From the NCBI GenBank assembly GCA_000727475.1, contig KL647295.1, positions 4,088,154 through 4,152,153 on the forward strand: DNA of 64,000 nt, given 5' to 3'. Origin of the DNA: Sarcocystis neurona (lineage: Eukaryota > Apicomplexa > Conoidasida > Eucoccidiorida > Sarcocystidae). Under the pieces are notes generated by a model. The model was not told the DNA's origin, did not search any database, and was given only the letters and a program-made list of their open reading frames with translations. This document shows, one piece after another, positions 50,938-63,822 of this stretch; positions within the stretch are counted from its first letter, which is position 1; each line of letters begins with the position of its first letter. The position numbers and the translations under genes are program-made.

Positions 50938-51396
50938 CCTTCTTTCCGTCCTTACATGAAAAAGACGCACCGGACACATTTTTCAGTGGCAGGCACTCCA
51001 CACGCCTGAGTATATAGTGCGGGAGTGAAGGAGTCGGTTTGTGTGTTGTACTAGTAAGAGCTGGCGGTGTCTGCGCGCGTGCGCACATAAAGGAGATCCC
51101 GTAGGCTTCTGAGCAAAACAACCTTGCAACGTCAGTTGTTGGATTGTCCTGTTTCGTGTACTCGGCGTCGACTTGCTGCAGCGGCACAACGCGAGCGTGT
51201 ATGCTCCCTCTGAATTCCGAAGAACTACGTCGCTGCTGCACCTGCTGCAGCAGCACACTGCTACGAACAACCGCCTCTAGTTTTTTGCTGGTGAAGTTGT
51301 GCTGCAGCAGTACGGGTTTTTCACCGCGTTTAACGGCGTGTGGCCTATTCCCAGCGGTTTGTGTAAACTTTGCTCCTATGTCGTCACACTCGGCGG
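50930..51396 (-). CDS. Unassigned open segment, possible exon
   Basis: The minus strand is open for about 155 codons after a good acceptor (TTATCACAG at 51397-51405). It begins AAECDDIGAKFTQTAG and continues with a mixed, non-repetitive composition and a short Gln-rich run. Composition looks coding-like for the first 100 codons, but no conserved domain is recognised and the 5' and 3' partners are not identified. It lies upstream, on the same strand, of the segment at 50200-50690 and could belong to one gene with it. Confidence 0.3.
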
Positions 51397-51405
51397 CTGT
51401 GATAA

Positions 51406-54400
51406 TTTCCAGAGAGAATGCAAGTAGGTCCCATGTGTATTTGATTTAATGAAGGACGCGCAAAGGATCGATTCTGCGCCTTTGGGGTTGTTCTGCATGT
51501 GTGACGTGCTCCAGGCAACACGAGCAGCCCATCCTCACAAAGACATCCCAGGAGTGATAAGAATTGCGGCACAAATAGTTGACAACAGCTGCAGCGTTGA
51601 GTTCGACGCGATTCTCCACCTTTCTGTTTTCCTCTCTCTGGCTATACCTTGAGGCGATATAGTTTGATTACCTCCCTGCTGGGGACTATATGAAGTGCCG
51701 AACTCTGTATTAACTTTCCCCTTAGGAGCAATAAGAAGTACGGCTGTATGCGTCCCAAGCATACGATATTTTCTTATATGAAGCAGGGCGGTGCAACAGT
51801 ACATGCACGTGAAATACTAGGGTTCCAACCGGGAGGAAAATAAAGCTGCGCAGCGTGTGAAGAGGAACAGATGTGCGTGAAGGAAGAAAACAAGGTTTTG
51901 CATCTGGTATGGATTGGTGCCAGCAAAGTGGCAAGCAGACTTGGATGGCCCGGAGAGGCGCGCTTTCGCCACCAGCACCACCCCGGCCGAGACAGGCTCG
52001 TTTTAAGTCGCAGTGAATCCCTCTCCTCTCTAGTTGTATCACTCGATTACTGGTGTGTGTATGTATACAACAGAATAGTTGTTGTAGGTTCCGCACACCT
52101 CCATTCATTGTGTCTCTAACTCACCTCACTCGAGACCCACGTCAAAAGTACGTGCGCCTACACATGAACAGAGGACTAACACGCCAGTGCAAACGTGTTC
52201 AGCGCCAAATGCTCAACAAGTTTTACGTGTCGATCCGTAAAACGTGTATCCTTTCTCACTGGTGCGACGGACAGGGAAGTCACAGGCTGCCCGAACCTGT
52301 ACACTTGTAGAAAGAACTAGTATAGGTGCACACCCGTAAGAATGTCTTTATTCAAATCATCAGCGACACCCGTGCCGTACAAAACACCAACGCACGTTTG
52401 CGCCACCAATACTGGACTTAGGCGGGCAAATCTTAGCACGCATGAGAATTGACATCCTAGTTCGAGCCTAGTGTCTTCTTGTAAATAAACTTGTATGTAT
52501 CCACACACATACACGCAACTATACGCTTTCTTCGCCACCACGTCCACGTGTGTACACACGGAATGTACACATGACTCTCTTTGGAGCGGACGCCCTCAGA
52601 TGTAAGAATAGAGGTGCTTCTGTCACATAGGCCGGGGCAGCATCTTCACAGGGAGCTTAGCACCACCGCCCCTCTATTTACCAAGTTGCTGTGCGCCCCT
52701 GGGTTGTTTCGAGTGTGTGGTGCAGAGAAGCCGAAAGTCAGATATGGTAAAAACTCCGCAAGTCAAGTAGTTTGTGCTACATGCAAACAAAACACAGTGC
52801 AATGAGATTTGTACTGAATACATCACAGACTCATCCAAAACTTATGCCTGTTTCGTAATCGGATGTGCCGCATGCACATAGTGCCGAAAAACGAAGTAAT
52901 CTCTGTAGACTTGCTGTATACAAAATTGTACACACATGTGTATATGCGCGAGCACACACACACACACACACACATGTGTAGACATGCACAGTGCTCAATG
53001 TACCGGTGCGCTTGTGTACGCAGGTGAATGAGGTATTTACATATAAGTGCATGCCTGCAGTGGTGGAAATATATGTATAGATTCACACACGACTAAAAAT
53101 GAATGTTATCAGGAGAGGTCTACACCAGGTCCTTATCATATGTGTGTAGATGTACATACGTACGCACGTGTGCAACTACTGCATGCGCGTAGGACTGGTA
53201 AGCAAGTAAACCGGAGGATATGCGCAAGGTTAGCTAGCCAGCCGTATACAGATACGAACACGTGATATATACAAAAAAGCGTGCACGCCGGTACGGACAT
53301 GGAACAGGCACCAAATTATTCCGCTGGCCTGCTTCGACTGACGGCGGAGACCAGTGCCCCCGAGTAGACGAGGCAGAAGCGTGAGTAGAAACACGCGCCT
53401 CTTCATCTTCCAGCGGTCCGACCGATTAATGATAGTTGCACGTAAGCACACGTGTATATATATATATACATACTTCCTGAGACAACAATGCTGCCCATCC
53501 GTGTAAACGATCTGAAGGCCTTCAGATGCGAGCATAAACATAAATATATCAAGACGGGACACACTAGAAATGGTTAAGAGAAAAAGAAGTGGAGGACATG
53601 CAGAACTTAATGTTGGTGTTCCGCCAACAGCTAGCTGTTGTCGCGTGCAGCGTCTGCCATTGAGCATACAAAGGTGCATGTGCATTTTGGTACATCACCA
53701 TCACTCTGTGCAGCTATGAATATAAGAAGGTGTACCTACGTCGTGCCCGTGTGTACGGTCCTCTGGGGGAATCTTAATTATCCCTTTGAATGCGCAAGGA
53801 TCGTTGGACGTGCTCTTTCACAGTCAACATGCGCGTTAACAACCGGTAGTAATTATTCTCGTGAGGATAATGTCAACCTCCTCAACCGTAAACAGGAATG
53901 TCTATATTGCTCTCCGTGGCTTGCAGGTGAATCCTGAGGGCACTTTCTGGGGCGGTTTACTCTGAATCGATGTATTTTCTCTGTCTTTGACAAGAAGGGT
54001 TTAAGTCCTTCTGAAACAAACCTTTCACGAGGATACTAAAGCACATGTGGATCTCGCTCATCCATTTCCAAGAAGAAATCTTCACGTGGATACATTGGTA
54101 TCTCTCCAGATATATGAGTGGGAGCGTCTACTGCAGCAACAAGAGCTGCCGGTTTGAGGCGAACTTCCGACGGATTTACGACCACATAAAGTAGCGGTGC
54201 TATGACAAAATAAGAAAAAGGAACACAGCGGCGTCTGCTCTATTAGGCGGGACGGGTTTGTGCGAGTCTGTAAACGTACAGGAAAACTCACTGGTAGCGA
54301 ACATCGTGCTTTCAAAGAGATAGCAGTATGTGCCTGCATGAGAAGCAGAATATGTATATAAAATTTCAATGGGATGTTCACACGTGCGCATCATTTAGCT

Positions 54401-54959
54401 TGCTGGGTGATACGGCGCGCTGTTTTGAAAGAGAAGCACCTGCACGTATGCAGGTGCCACTCTCGACAAGGCGTGACTGCGCCTAACTCTGTAGGTACAC
54501 GGCATCTCCACTAGAAGATGAATACGTGTCGCTCTCTCTTCCACTTATACAACGTGTGTGTCGATTCTTGTTCAGTCTTCGTGTTATCGGTGATTTTGCT
54601 CTTTTTTTCGAGGGGCACTCGGGTAGGCATCCGTACAAGTGGACGTGTTAAGAGGTACATGTATAAATATTTTTCTACATATATATGTACTCACGTCTGG
54701 AAGAACATCACCACAGGTACGTACTAATACAGAAACCGTCACACAGGCATACATATGTGTGTACACATTTATGTTTATACTTGTACGAATGCCGGCAAAA
54801 GCACGCACTTATACAGGAGGGACTACATACTAACTGCATGTGGGGTGCTATCCACGAACGAAATTCTGCACCAACGCCTAAACCGAGATACCTGTCCACA
54901 TCCCGTGGGTGGCCACCGACGCCAACATCCTCTGCTATATATATATATATATACACGAT
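51406..54959. other. No recognisable gene
   Basis: Short open frames only. (CA)n occurs at about 52953-52976, TA runs at about 53456-53470 and 54938-54955, the last directly at the edge of the HAD pseudogene. Confidence 0.45.
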
Positions 54960-57076
54960 GTGCTGCCTCATTTGTACTCCTTAAGAGACTTTTGTAAGAA
55001 GAAGTCGCTTCTGGCACGAAGACAGCATGGAAAATTCTATCTGTCATTGGTGTTGTATTGTTTTGATCGCACTGAATGACGTGCGTGATGTCTATCGCTG
55101 CTGCGTAGTCTCGTTTCAGAATTCGTATCATTTGAGCAGCCACACCACATTTATTCTCGCTTTACACTGTTTTGACGCAGCCTTCTTCTAGTGGACATGT
55201 ATCCCCCTAACGTCCGACAAAAACACAAGCGACCCTACTCGCGTTGCCTTAAAAGTCTCGAAAGATAGAGAGTCCATTCACATGCTTCCTGACTTCGCCG
55301 GCTGCCACGTAAGCAAGAAACTTTCTGTCATGACCATTGATGAGTGCAGACGTACGATTCGTTAGACGACAACTAACGTAAATGTCATTTCTTCTCCCCT
55401 GTGCCGCTGAGTCGGACGAGGTCCAGCAGAGGAGACAGGGAGCGTTGCAACTTCCTGAGGAATGATAATAAGCTTGTATCCTCAGTGCGGTGGACCGGCA
55501 ACGGCTCACGATATGGCGTGACTTCGGCTTACGGGGTATGCTCCCGGGTTGGGGTGGTGAGCATCTGCCACGTCACGATTGCGGTTGCCCCCCTTGTCGC
55601 AGAATTCGATCACAAGCGGCAGCGACGAATTGTACAATTACAGCACGTCAGAATATTCGTTTTGATGGATTTCCTGATTTCACGTAGTTGTAGTGTTCGC
55701 TGTGCATACTAACACATGCTTGAGTGCACCTCAGTGGTGTACAATTCGAAAAAGAGCTGTGAAGCAAGTAGATGCCTACAGCAGTGTGAAACAGTTGTGA
55801 GCACCTGGAAGAGCTTTCCTATCAGACACGTTTCAAATTCGTAGATCGTGGGTCAAACAGAGAAAGACACAGTGGTCCACTCCTTCCGGAGACAGGCAGA
55901 GTGGGGTTGAAGATGGTCCGTACTGCAGAAATCTTCCGACGGCTTATAGTTCGTGATTCAGCTAGGCAAACTTTGCCCATGCCACGAAACGTTCGCTCTT
56001 GTTTTCCGTAGCGTGAGATGGTTAGAGAAGAAGGAGTATATAATCAGGACTCCTACTGTCAGCTATGGACGTGTTTCCCGCTAAAGGGCCGGGCTTTCGA
56101 GGCACGGAATGATGCAACTAGTGTTCACCATTCCAGGCGTGTTCGGCTTACAAGATGGCTTTGTCCACTCTTTATATGCCGCATATCATCGCTGCGGAAT
56201 TTATTATCCGGTAAAGCAAATGCTTCAAAACAGCTCTACCCCTCCGCGGCAGTTGCACATCTACGCATATATGCATGCCGGCGTGAAGCTCAGCAGGTGC
56301 TTCCACGACGGCAAATGCAGCAAGCGTTAGAACTAGAGGTCTTCTTGTTTCAGCTTTAGTATGCCATGAACACGTACCGGTCGTGCAGTGTAGACCCAAG
56401 TAATTTACTTCTGCAGCATCAGATACTGTGGAACCTCCCGACGCGGCTTCCTCTAGGGATGTTCCTTGAGAACGTGCGGTGTCCGCGATTAATGAAGAGA
56501 AAATGTGGCATAATATTTATGTAGATGTGTTCCTGTGTGTCTGCTCGTGGACTATAATGAATGCATATCAAACGAACGTTCCCGTGTCAAATTGGAAGCA
56601 CGCTTGTAAAACGCGGGTGAACAACTTCATAAGCAGTTAAATACAGTAGATCAGGTGGACAGGAAGAAAAACAAGGCTTCTATGCGTGTAAGTGTCCTCT
56701 TCGTGGCTACCTTCAGCTCTGGCAAAGCCTTTGACACCTACTTTGCTGCACTGCACCGGTGTGCACCATTATTTTCCCCAGAGCGTGGATTCCTACCTCC
56801 AGTTGTGCAGGCAGAAGAATCCTATTGAACAAGCGACTGTGCAAACGCTGTTCAGTCGACTAAGGTTTTGAACAGATTGCGCTTCTCAACGGTCGTGAAT
56901 ACCTGTGACAACAATTTGAGTGCGATACTTCATCACAACGCATCAAACGTGTTTAGTATCCTTCAACTGATGCCACGATCTACTAAACATGAGCTGTTAC
57001 GGAGTCAGTCGATCATCTGTCAGGAAAAATCCGGAGCGTACGTGGCGGATAAAGGCGGAGATCTGTTGAGGCCGTG
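54960..57076 (+). pseudogene. Decayed inverted copy of the HAD gene 3' half
   Basis: This plus-strand DNA aligns with the minus strand of about 22200-20038, covering the end of intron 1, exon 2, intron 2 and exon 3 of the intact HAD gene. Exon 2 remnant: about 55240-55345 reads IHMLPDFAG and KLSVMTI, but the splice donor GTAAGAG is replaced by ATGAGTG. Exon 3 remnant: about 56852-57076 aligns to its end, including the final TGA followed by AAGAGACGA, but holds several in-frame stops. Introns align as well as exons, so this is a genomic duplication and not a retrocopy. Identity looks near 70%. No copy of exon 1, and therefore no catalytic aspartate motif, is found. It cannot encode an active HAD enzyme. 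Confidence 0.82.
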
Positions 57077-57825
57077 AAAGAGACGACTTCCTAGATTCCT
57101 CTGAAGACGTCAAACGAGGGCAGCTTCATAATCTATTAGGTTCGCGTGATAATGCTGTTCTGTGTGCAGCTACGTTGGAACTGCTGATTCACCGGGAGCT
57201 GTGCAAGAAGCACCGAGTTGCAAGAACTGATGCAGTCGGGTTCGTATCCTTATACACTCTGGTTCCCTGAAGCTGACTAATCCCCCCACTTGTGGGAGAC
57301 GTCAACGTTCACTGTATGGGGAAAGGACAGCTGGACTCCGACTGCGGTTGGGAGCTGATATACACATCGGAGACGAATATATGGTCTTCTGCTTTTCCGC
57401 GCTTCCACGCACATGTGACTGTTTCTGTGCGACTATGCAGTTGTGGTGGTTCGAGGGTGGATCAGCTTTTTCGGTTTTCGCAACAAAATCCACATTAGAT
57501 ACGCCACTGCTCAGCGAGCACCCTAGAGGGCATGTTAAATGCAAGCGCCTTCAATTGACGGCGAGAAAACAACTTCAGCTGTCGCTACAGCTTGACGCAT
57601 TATTAGAACGGAAAGAAACCCACGGAAAAAATCGAACCGACCACCTCCTTAGAGCGTTTGTGGTACTGACTAACTCGCCTGAATCGTTACGACAAAAGAC
57701 ACAGAGCTGTTGCTCGCCCAGCCCCCGGCTTAGGTTGGTCGCTTGTGTTTCATGCAACAGGATGTGAAGACAAACGGTGGACAGCAACAAGAAATATGGT
57801 GATGAGCAAGCAAGTATGATCCTGA
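57077..57825. other. 3' flank of the HAD pseudogene, no other gene
   Basis: Similarity to the minus strand below 20038 continues for roughly 60-100 bases (ACGAGGGCAGCTT). A plus-strand frame of 139 codons at 57348-57767 has no motif and no homologue visible in the window. Confidence 0.45.
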
Positions 57826-58560
57826 AAAGTGCTTCATAAATCGTTGTACCTCTCCAAGGTGTCCAGCAAATATGTACATATACTATTTACAAGAATGTTC
57901 CACCTAGTACAATCAAAAAATGATGCACTGCGTGGCGAACCCAACGTGTGAGACGAGCACTGTCGTCAAGTCCTTCCATGACGATTTGTGAACTCAGACA
58001 AGTGTGAATACGTTGCGCGTCCACAACACTTCGCCACCTCAGCCTAATAGGACAGTTGTCCTAGGACAAGCATCTTCGTTCATCCATCACTGGTGCGTCA
58101 CAAACGTAAAACTGTCGCCACTCCGGCGCGGGTTTCCAGGGTGAGGACATTACATGAGAGTTGTGGACGTGTCTGCACCGTGGTGCACGTGTTGAATGTG
58201 AAAACGTAGGGCCAGCTTACTCTATCGGATGACATTTTAAGACCATGTTTCCGCTGGTGGCGAGTGTCACCTGAAGAGTGCTTCCTTGATAATTATGCCG
58301 TTCCACGGTCTTCGGCAAATATGTAAATACACGATTAACGAGAATGTTCCACCAAGTCGAATTAACCTAACGTCTGAGAGAAGCACTGTCGTCAAGCCCT
58401 TACGTGGAAATCTGTGAACTCACACACGTGTGAATACGTTGAGCGTCCACAACACCTTGTCATCCCAGCGTAGTAGGACAACTGTTTCAGGAGAGGCATC
58501 TTCGTTCTTACGTCGCCGGTGCGTCACAAACGTAAAGCTGTCACGACATAGTGCAATCTG
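57826..58560 (+). repeat. Tandem duplication, two diverged units about 430-440 bp apart
   Basis: The unit beginning near 57826 recurs near 58280. Matching landmarks: GCAAATATGTA (57873 and 58314), GAATGTTCCACC (57891 and 58341), CACTGTCGTCAAG (57959 and 58388), GTGTGAATACGTTG (58003 and 58429), GCGTCCACAACAC (58017 and 58443), GGTGCGTCACAAACGTAAA (58093 and 58517). No coding frame is shared. Confidence 0.85.
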
Positions 58561-60279
58561 GGGAGTAATCCTGTGACCTACAGCTGGTGGGCAACCGACA
58601 AATGTTGCGACCGTTCGATTTCTTCACAAGAGCCTAAATTTGTTCAAGTTGAAAAAGTTGTTCTGCATTTAGTACTTGTTAAACGAGCACATTCTACACG
58701 TAACGGACGTAGTCGACGGCTATTGCAAACTCGTCGCAGTACTGTGGTGTGTGTGGCTTCCAGCTCTTGCCGATACCACGTCCCGGGTGTGTCAGTCAGC
58801 AGAGTTCCTTCCTCCTGCCGCACACAGCGCATCAACGTGCGCCTTCACTCGGTGGCTGACTTAACGGCGAAGCCAACCGAAACACAGAAGAGCAACACGT
58901 CCGTTTTTCACTGCCGACGGAAAACTTGTAGTGTCTTCCGCTCCAATGCGGTCGGGTCGACTCTACAAGGAAGAGAAAATGCGATTTCGCTGCTCGTTCG
59001 CGTTGGACTATAATAAGCGGTGCCTCTATCTTGCTTTAGCATTAGTGTCTCGGTCGCCCACAGGATTGAATGCAAATTTGCTAGATGGGTGTCCCCTGCG
59101 AACGTAGAGAGGCCATCAGATACACTGTCACAGTATTTTCAGAGTTACCCTCCCCAAACATGGCTCAATAACCACCCCTCAACTTATAGACTATCCTATA
59201 TGTATGTATTTATATATATATATAAATAATTACCATTGATAACGTTTGTACACACAGGTATGTCGCAATTAATGTGGTGGACACCACGCCTCCCTCGCAT
59301 TGCCAAGCTGAGCCTGGAAACATGCCTTCTCAGCTTTCACTACGCTGTCTCTATCATGGTAATGAAAGGACAACGACCACATTTTCTGTTGGACGTCAAG
59401 AGAATATATATATTCAGATGTGCAAGCTTTGACAGGTCCGAAGAGACGTAACGACGCAGACGTACCTGGAGAACAATGAAATCGGCAGGTCAAAGGCCGA
59501 TGCACCACGCAACGGTCGGCAACTACGATGTTGCGCAGAAAGTTGCGGGTATTCCTCCTGTGTGTACTCTCCATTATATACATCAATGTACAATTAGAGA
59601 AAGAGTGAGAGAAGCCAGACACACAAAAGTGCAGCTGTTAGTGTGGACGTTTGGCGCTGCGCAATGCTGGTCCGTTGATAGCTGTACACATATGTGTGTG
59701 CACATATATATATATATACATATGGATATATTCTCACACGTAGAGAAATAGAGTGAAGGGCAGAGACATGTTGACTAAGAAATACACTGGCAGGATGCTT
59801 CTTGTGGTGACTGCCTGCAGAACAGGAACTTCGACAAAGTGCATTAGTAACCTGATAGGCTGCAGAAAAAACAGTAAGTTTACCGCACTGTGCAAGGCCT
59901 CTTGGTGACTTCATCCTTTTAGCCCCGAGATTCTGACGCTGCGCCCACTGGCCACCTGCTCCGCAGCGCGCCAGTGCGCGGCCCACGAAAGGATGGTTTG
60001 ACGTTGCTGATTGACACCTGCAGAAAATTCCTGCTGGGGATGCTAGAGTTTATGGGTGTATATACATATATATATATATATATATGTACACCCAGGCAGG
60101 TCCCAGTGATGCAGCAAGTCGACCATACACTTTCCTCCGTAGGGCGTCAGCGTACGGGAGTAGTGAACGTATATTTATTCGTCCTCTGAAGTGGACGATG
60201 CCCGGCATACGTCTACGAATACTGCTACGTGTCTCGTCGTGTGTGTGCACAAACATGTATAAACATATGTATACACATA

Positions 60280-60435
60280 CGTACACCTATATATATATAT
60301 ATAAAGTGCTTTCCCTGGACAGTCCAGTTGTACGCGCCGTTCCTCCAGGGACCATATATATATATATATACGCGTTGTGACATGAGCAGTGCCTTGCTCT
60401 ACACGACAGCCCTGCTGTACGCGTCATTGTACGCA
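60280..60435 (+). repeat. Local tandem expansion within unit B
   Basis: A unit with a TA run followed by CAGTCCAGTTGTACGCG appears at about 60285-60345 and again at about 60355-60430 (CAGCCCTGCTGTACGCGTCATTG). Unit A has only one such copy at about 41245-41315. Confidence 0.7.
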
Positions 60436-61536
60436 TATTGTTTTTTGGAGAGTCTGTGCACCTACAAGAGTCTGCTAGTTGCACAGAACGTTGATACACG
60501 AGAAGCCGAAGGTTCACTGACACGCGAGCGAAAGCAAAGAGGCGACAAAATTGAAATTTATGCATACTTTGATGTGGGGTTGCAACATTGGTACATACGT
60601 GCCTGCCAGCCTCCGGAGAGTGTGGACTCATTGAAGTACACGTACACACACATACTGTCAACATACGTGCCTGAAGCATCGTATTTGGACTTGCGCACAT
60701 GCAGTTTGAGTGTTCTATACACTATACACACGTTTGATCCGGGACCTTGGGTGGCACATGCGTACGTGTTCGACTTACAGAACCGCTCACGTGTAGATTC
60801 TTCGAATATACACAAGTTCCCTACTACCAGATGTGCTGTAGGTAATGTGAGCATTAAAAATATACGTGGATATACACAAGCATATATGCATATACAGATA
60901 TATACGTGTATGTATATCGGTTATAAGCTTGCGTCTTCCACATTAACATGTCTACCTAATGTTGGCACATTCATATTTACTCTCCTGTGCCTGCCATGGC
61001 GACTGTAATCTGACTTAAATTGAATTTGCAGAGCCAGTGTTCGTCTGACAAACTGGAAGAAGAAATCCAACGCCCTGGTTGCACCTTGGTAATTTCCGCA
61101 GCACGTGTTTGTTCCTCTCCACTTCAAGAGCTCCTGAGAAGTTCTTACTAGGTGTGTGTCTGTCTCTTAATCCATATGTCTATCTCTCTCTCTCGATCCC
61201 TCTCCCTCTAATTATCTGTCCATATATCCATCTCTCTACATACAGATCTCTACATATATGTGTAGATAGACAGATATACAAATATACATGCACACATAAT
61301 ACTTCCCCAGTACGAATTCTCCACGTTCAGTTGCTGGTGACCACCACGAAAAGCCATGTCATGTTTCAACGTCGATTTGTATAAGTATCCACACGCTGTT
61401 TTTCCACTGACAATTCCGTGTCGATGCGCCCCCACACGTGCTCCCTTCTCACTTTGCGGACGAAACTGTTCCCGTATATTTTTGCAAAGTACTAGAAAAT
61501 CGTGTGGCGACTTTGGTACAGTATGCTACGGTCTCT

Positions 61537-63822
61537 TTACTGTTGTGCCGCTGAGGTGTCTGGAACGCTTCCAGTGAACAAAACCTAATCCCCGAACACT
61601 GACTCATCTGTTGTCGTTACGCCTCCTTCGCTGTGTGTCCTCCAATCATCAGCAACAGGCCTCTCCTTGGGATGCTATCTGATCTGACATGAAAAAGGTC
61701 TGTCGATGAAAATATCCAGCGTCCTTCCGGTGTGGACAGCGCCCTGCGCCATTGCCGCTGCCGCAGTTGCTGCAGTGGCTACCGTGCCTCCGCATAACGC
61801 GTGCGTCTTCTTCTAGCAAGTCTTCGAAGCATTCACGCAGAGAACCCACAACTTCGTCAAAAATTGAAAATCCTGAAGGAGAAGGCCAAAATCCTGAAGA
61901 AGAAGACCAACGATATTCAAAAGACGCCTACGCGCAGTGAGCAATAAAACCGAACAACGACGATCTGTTGTCAAGTGACTGCGGAATTGAAGGTAGTTGC
62001 TACAAGAAAAAGAATGTCAAAGGATACAGCTGCAAGGTGAGACCAAGGGAGGAGACCTAAGGGTCAGGAATGTGGCAGAGTCCAATTCATCATTGAAAAA
62101 GACGCAGCAGTTCATTCTCTCACAGTGTTCTCCGCAGATCCGCAAAACGGAATTCTTCCCAAGTTCCATTTAGAAAAGATGAATTACTAGCGCATCAAGG
62201 GAACGCAGAGACAAACACGCGTATGCCTACGTATCAGCCAACAAGGCCTATTCTTTCCAAAAGTGGCCTGTGAAAAGGAGAGTCATAGGTGGACGAATTA
62301 CCAGAAGTATTTTTTCCGATAAAAAGGGACAACGCATAGTAAATATACACATTGTACTGAAACACACCGTTTAGACAATCTGTACGAAGCAATTCCCAGC
62401 AAAACCTATCCGTTCGAAGTGATCAGCGTTCCCCCTATTTGCCTCAGAAAGATTTTCATGCTCGAATTCTGAGTACCAGGGCCTTCCTTTAATCGCATAC
62501 TCCGGAGCCATACGAGTTGAGTCTCGTCTGAGTTCTAAACACCCTTCCGCGCGCACCCCATCCACTTTTCTCTTTTGGCGTTTCGCACCAGACAAGGAAT
62601 ACCGACGTATACCGAGTGCAGCTGATCAGCCCGCGCACAAACCGGTGAATTCCTTTCCACTCTCGTCCTCTGCTACGTATGGTAGCGCTTCCTACGTTTC
62701 GTAAACGTACTCTAATCGTTGTGTTTTCCTGTGCTTACCACAGGAGCGCGACTGCAAAGACGTTTTCTCCCTCAACATGTCACTGTCTTCGGTGAACGAC
62801 ATGGCCGACTGTTTTAATCTGGAACTTACGGACTGTGTCGGGTTCTTCAACACTAGAGCGCATAAGCCTTTCCATGTTTCTCTGGTCGTTGAGTTGCACC
62901 ACGTGCATTACGTAGTTCTCGTCAGCGTAAGGGAGCCCCACCGCCGTCACTTCGTCATGTACTCTGAAATAGAACTGATTCGACGTGTCTAGCGACACCG
63001 CCATCATGTCAACATCCCTGTCGGACACCTCCCTGAATGGAGGCGTGTGACTGGTCGTCGCGCCCCGCTTCACTCCACTTTTCTCGATCCACTTGGCTCC
63101 CACACGCTTCAAGCCACATTTACGTATCCGAGTGCGAATGCGCAAGAGCATGAAAGGGGGCTTTTGTTCTCCCCGACTCATGAAACGGCGTGTTCTACAG
63201 AAACACTTAAAGAAGACTGGACTGACCAGCAAAGGTCGAGCCGACGGAGTTGTTAGATCAGCAGAGACCAGATCAGTTATGTGACCCCTCGTTGCAACGC
63301 GTACAAATTCTGTAATTTCCCTTGCAGTTTTACCTGCTTCCGTGCGGTCTATTAGCTGGAGCGGAGGCTGCTGCTTCTCCTCGTCGCAACACGTCCTCGT
63401 TGAAAGTTTGAAAATACGTGTGTGACGCGAGGCGACCGCCCACGTACATGCGACTGACGACGTCAACCTCAGTCTGCATACCACTCTCCATGCCCTCTTC
63501 AGACACTCCTTCTGCGTCACCACATAATTCCTTCCCGCCACTGCTACTCCCTGTGTTGCTGTGTGTGGCAAGACGAAGAAGCGCCGGCACCTCACGAAAA
63601 ACGCAAAAGGCGCAACATCTCCTCAACAGTACGTCCACGGGCGCCTAACATAGCTATGACGAAGACCAAAAGTATAGAAAACGGTGAGCAGACGAAGTTT
63701 CCGCCTCCATTTTTCTGCTTCGTTTTACCGCTGTCAGGGTCTGCCCTAAGGCCCCGTGTGCGGTAAGTGTACACTGCCTCGCTTATGGCAGCTGACGCTT
63801 GGGGGAGCACAGGCACCACCAT
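61537..63822 (-). pseudogene. Decayed serpin paralogue
   Basis: The segment aligns end to end with the intact serpin: an ATG at 63822, exon 1 to about 62790, an intron of similar size, and exon 2 from about 61872 to 61537. Breaks: the frame shifts near 63595, near 63395 and near 63200; exon 2 lacks about 180 bp between its start and the reactive loop, removing the LSLPKF region; the loop is out of frame with the exon start; and a TAG follows the RPF motif soon after the loop. Recognisable remnants include NFVCSPFSILLVF, VDVVSRMYVGG, TRGHITDLVSADL and GLPYADENYVMHVV. The loop remnant keeps the hinge GTVATAAT, but the position matching Lys468 of the intact gene is Gln. It is not expected to make an inhibitor. 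Confidence 0.9.

Noticed and set aside
60229..61008. Plus-strand open frame of 259 codons
   Set aside because: It is made largely of microsatellite sequence, and the corresponding part of duplication unit A is not open over the same length.
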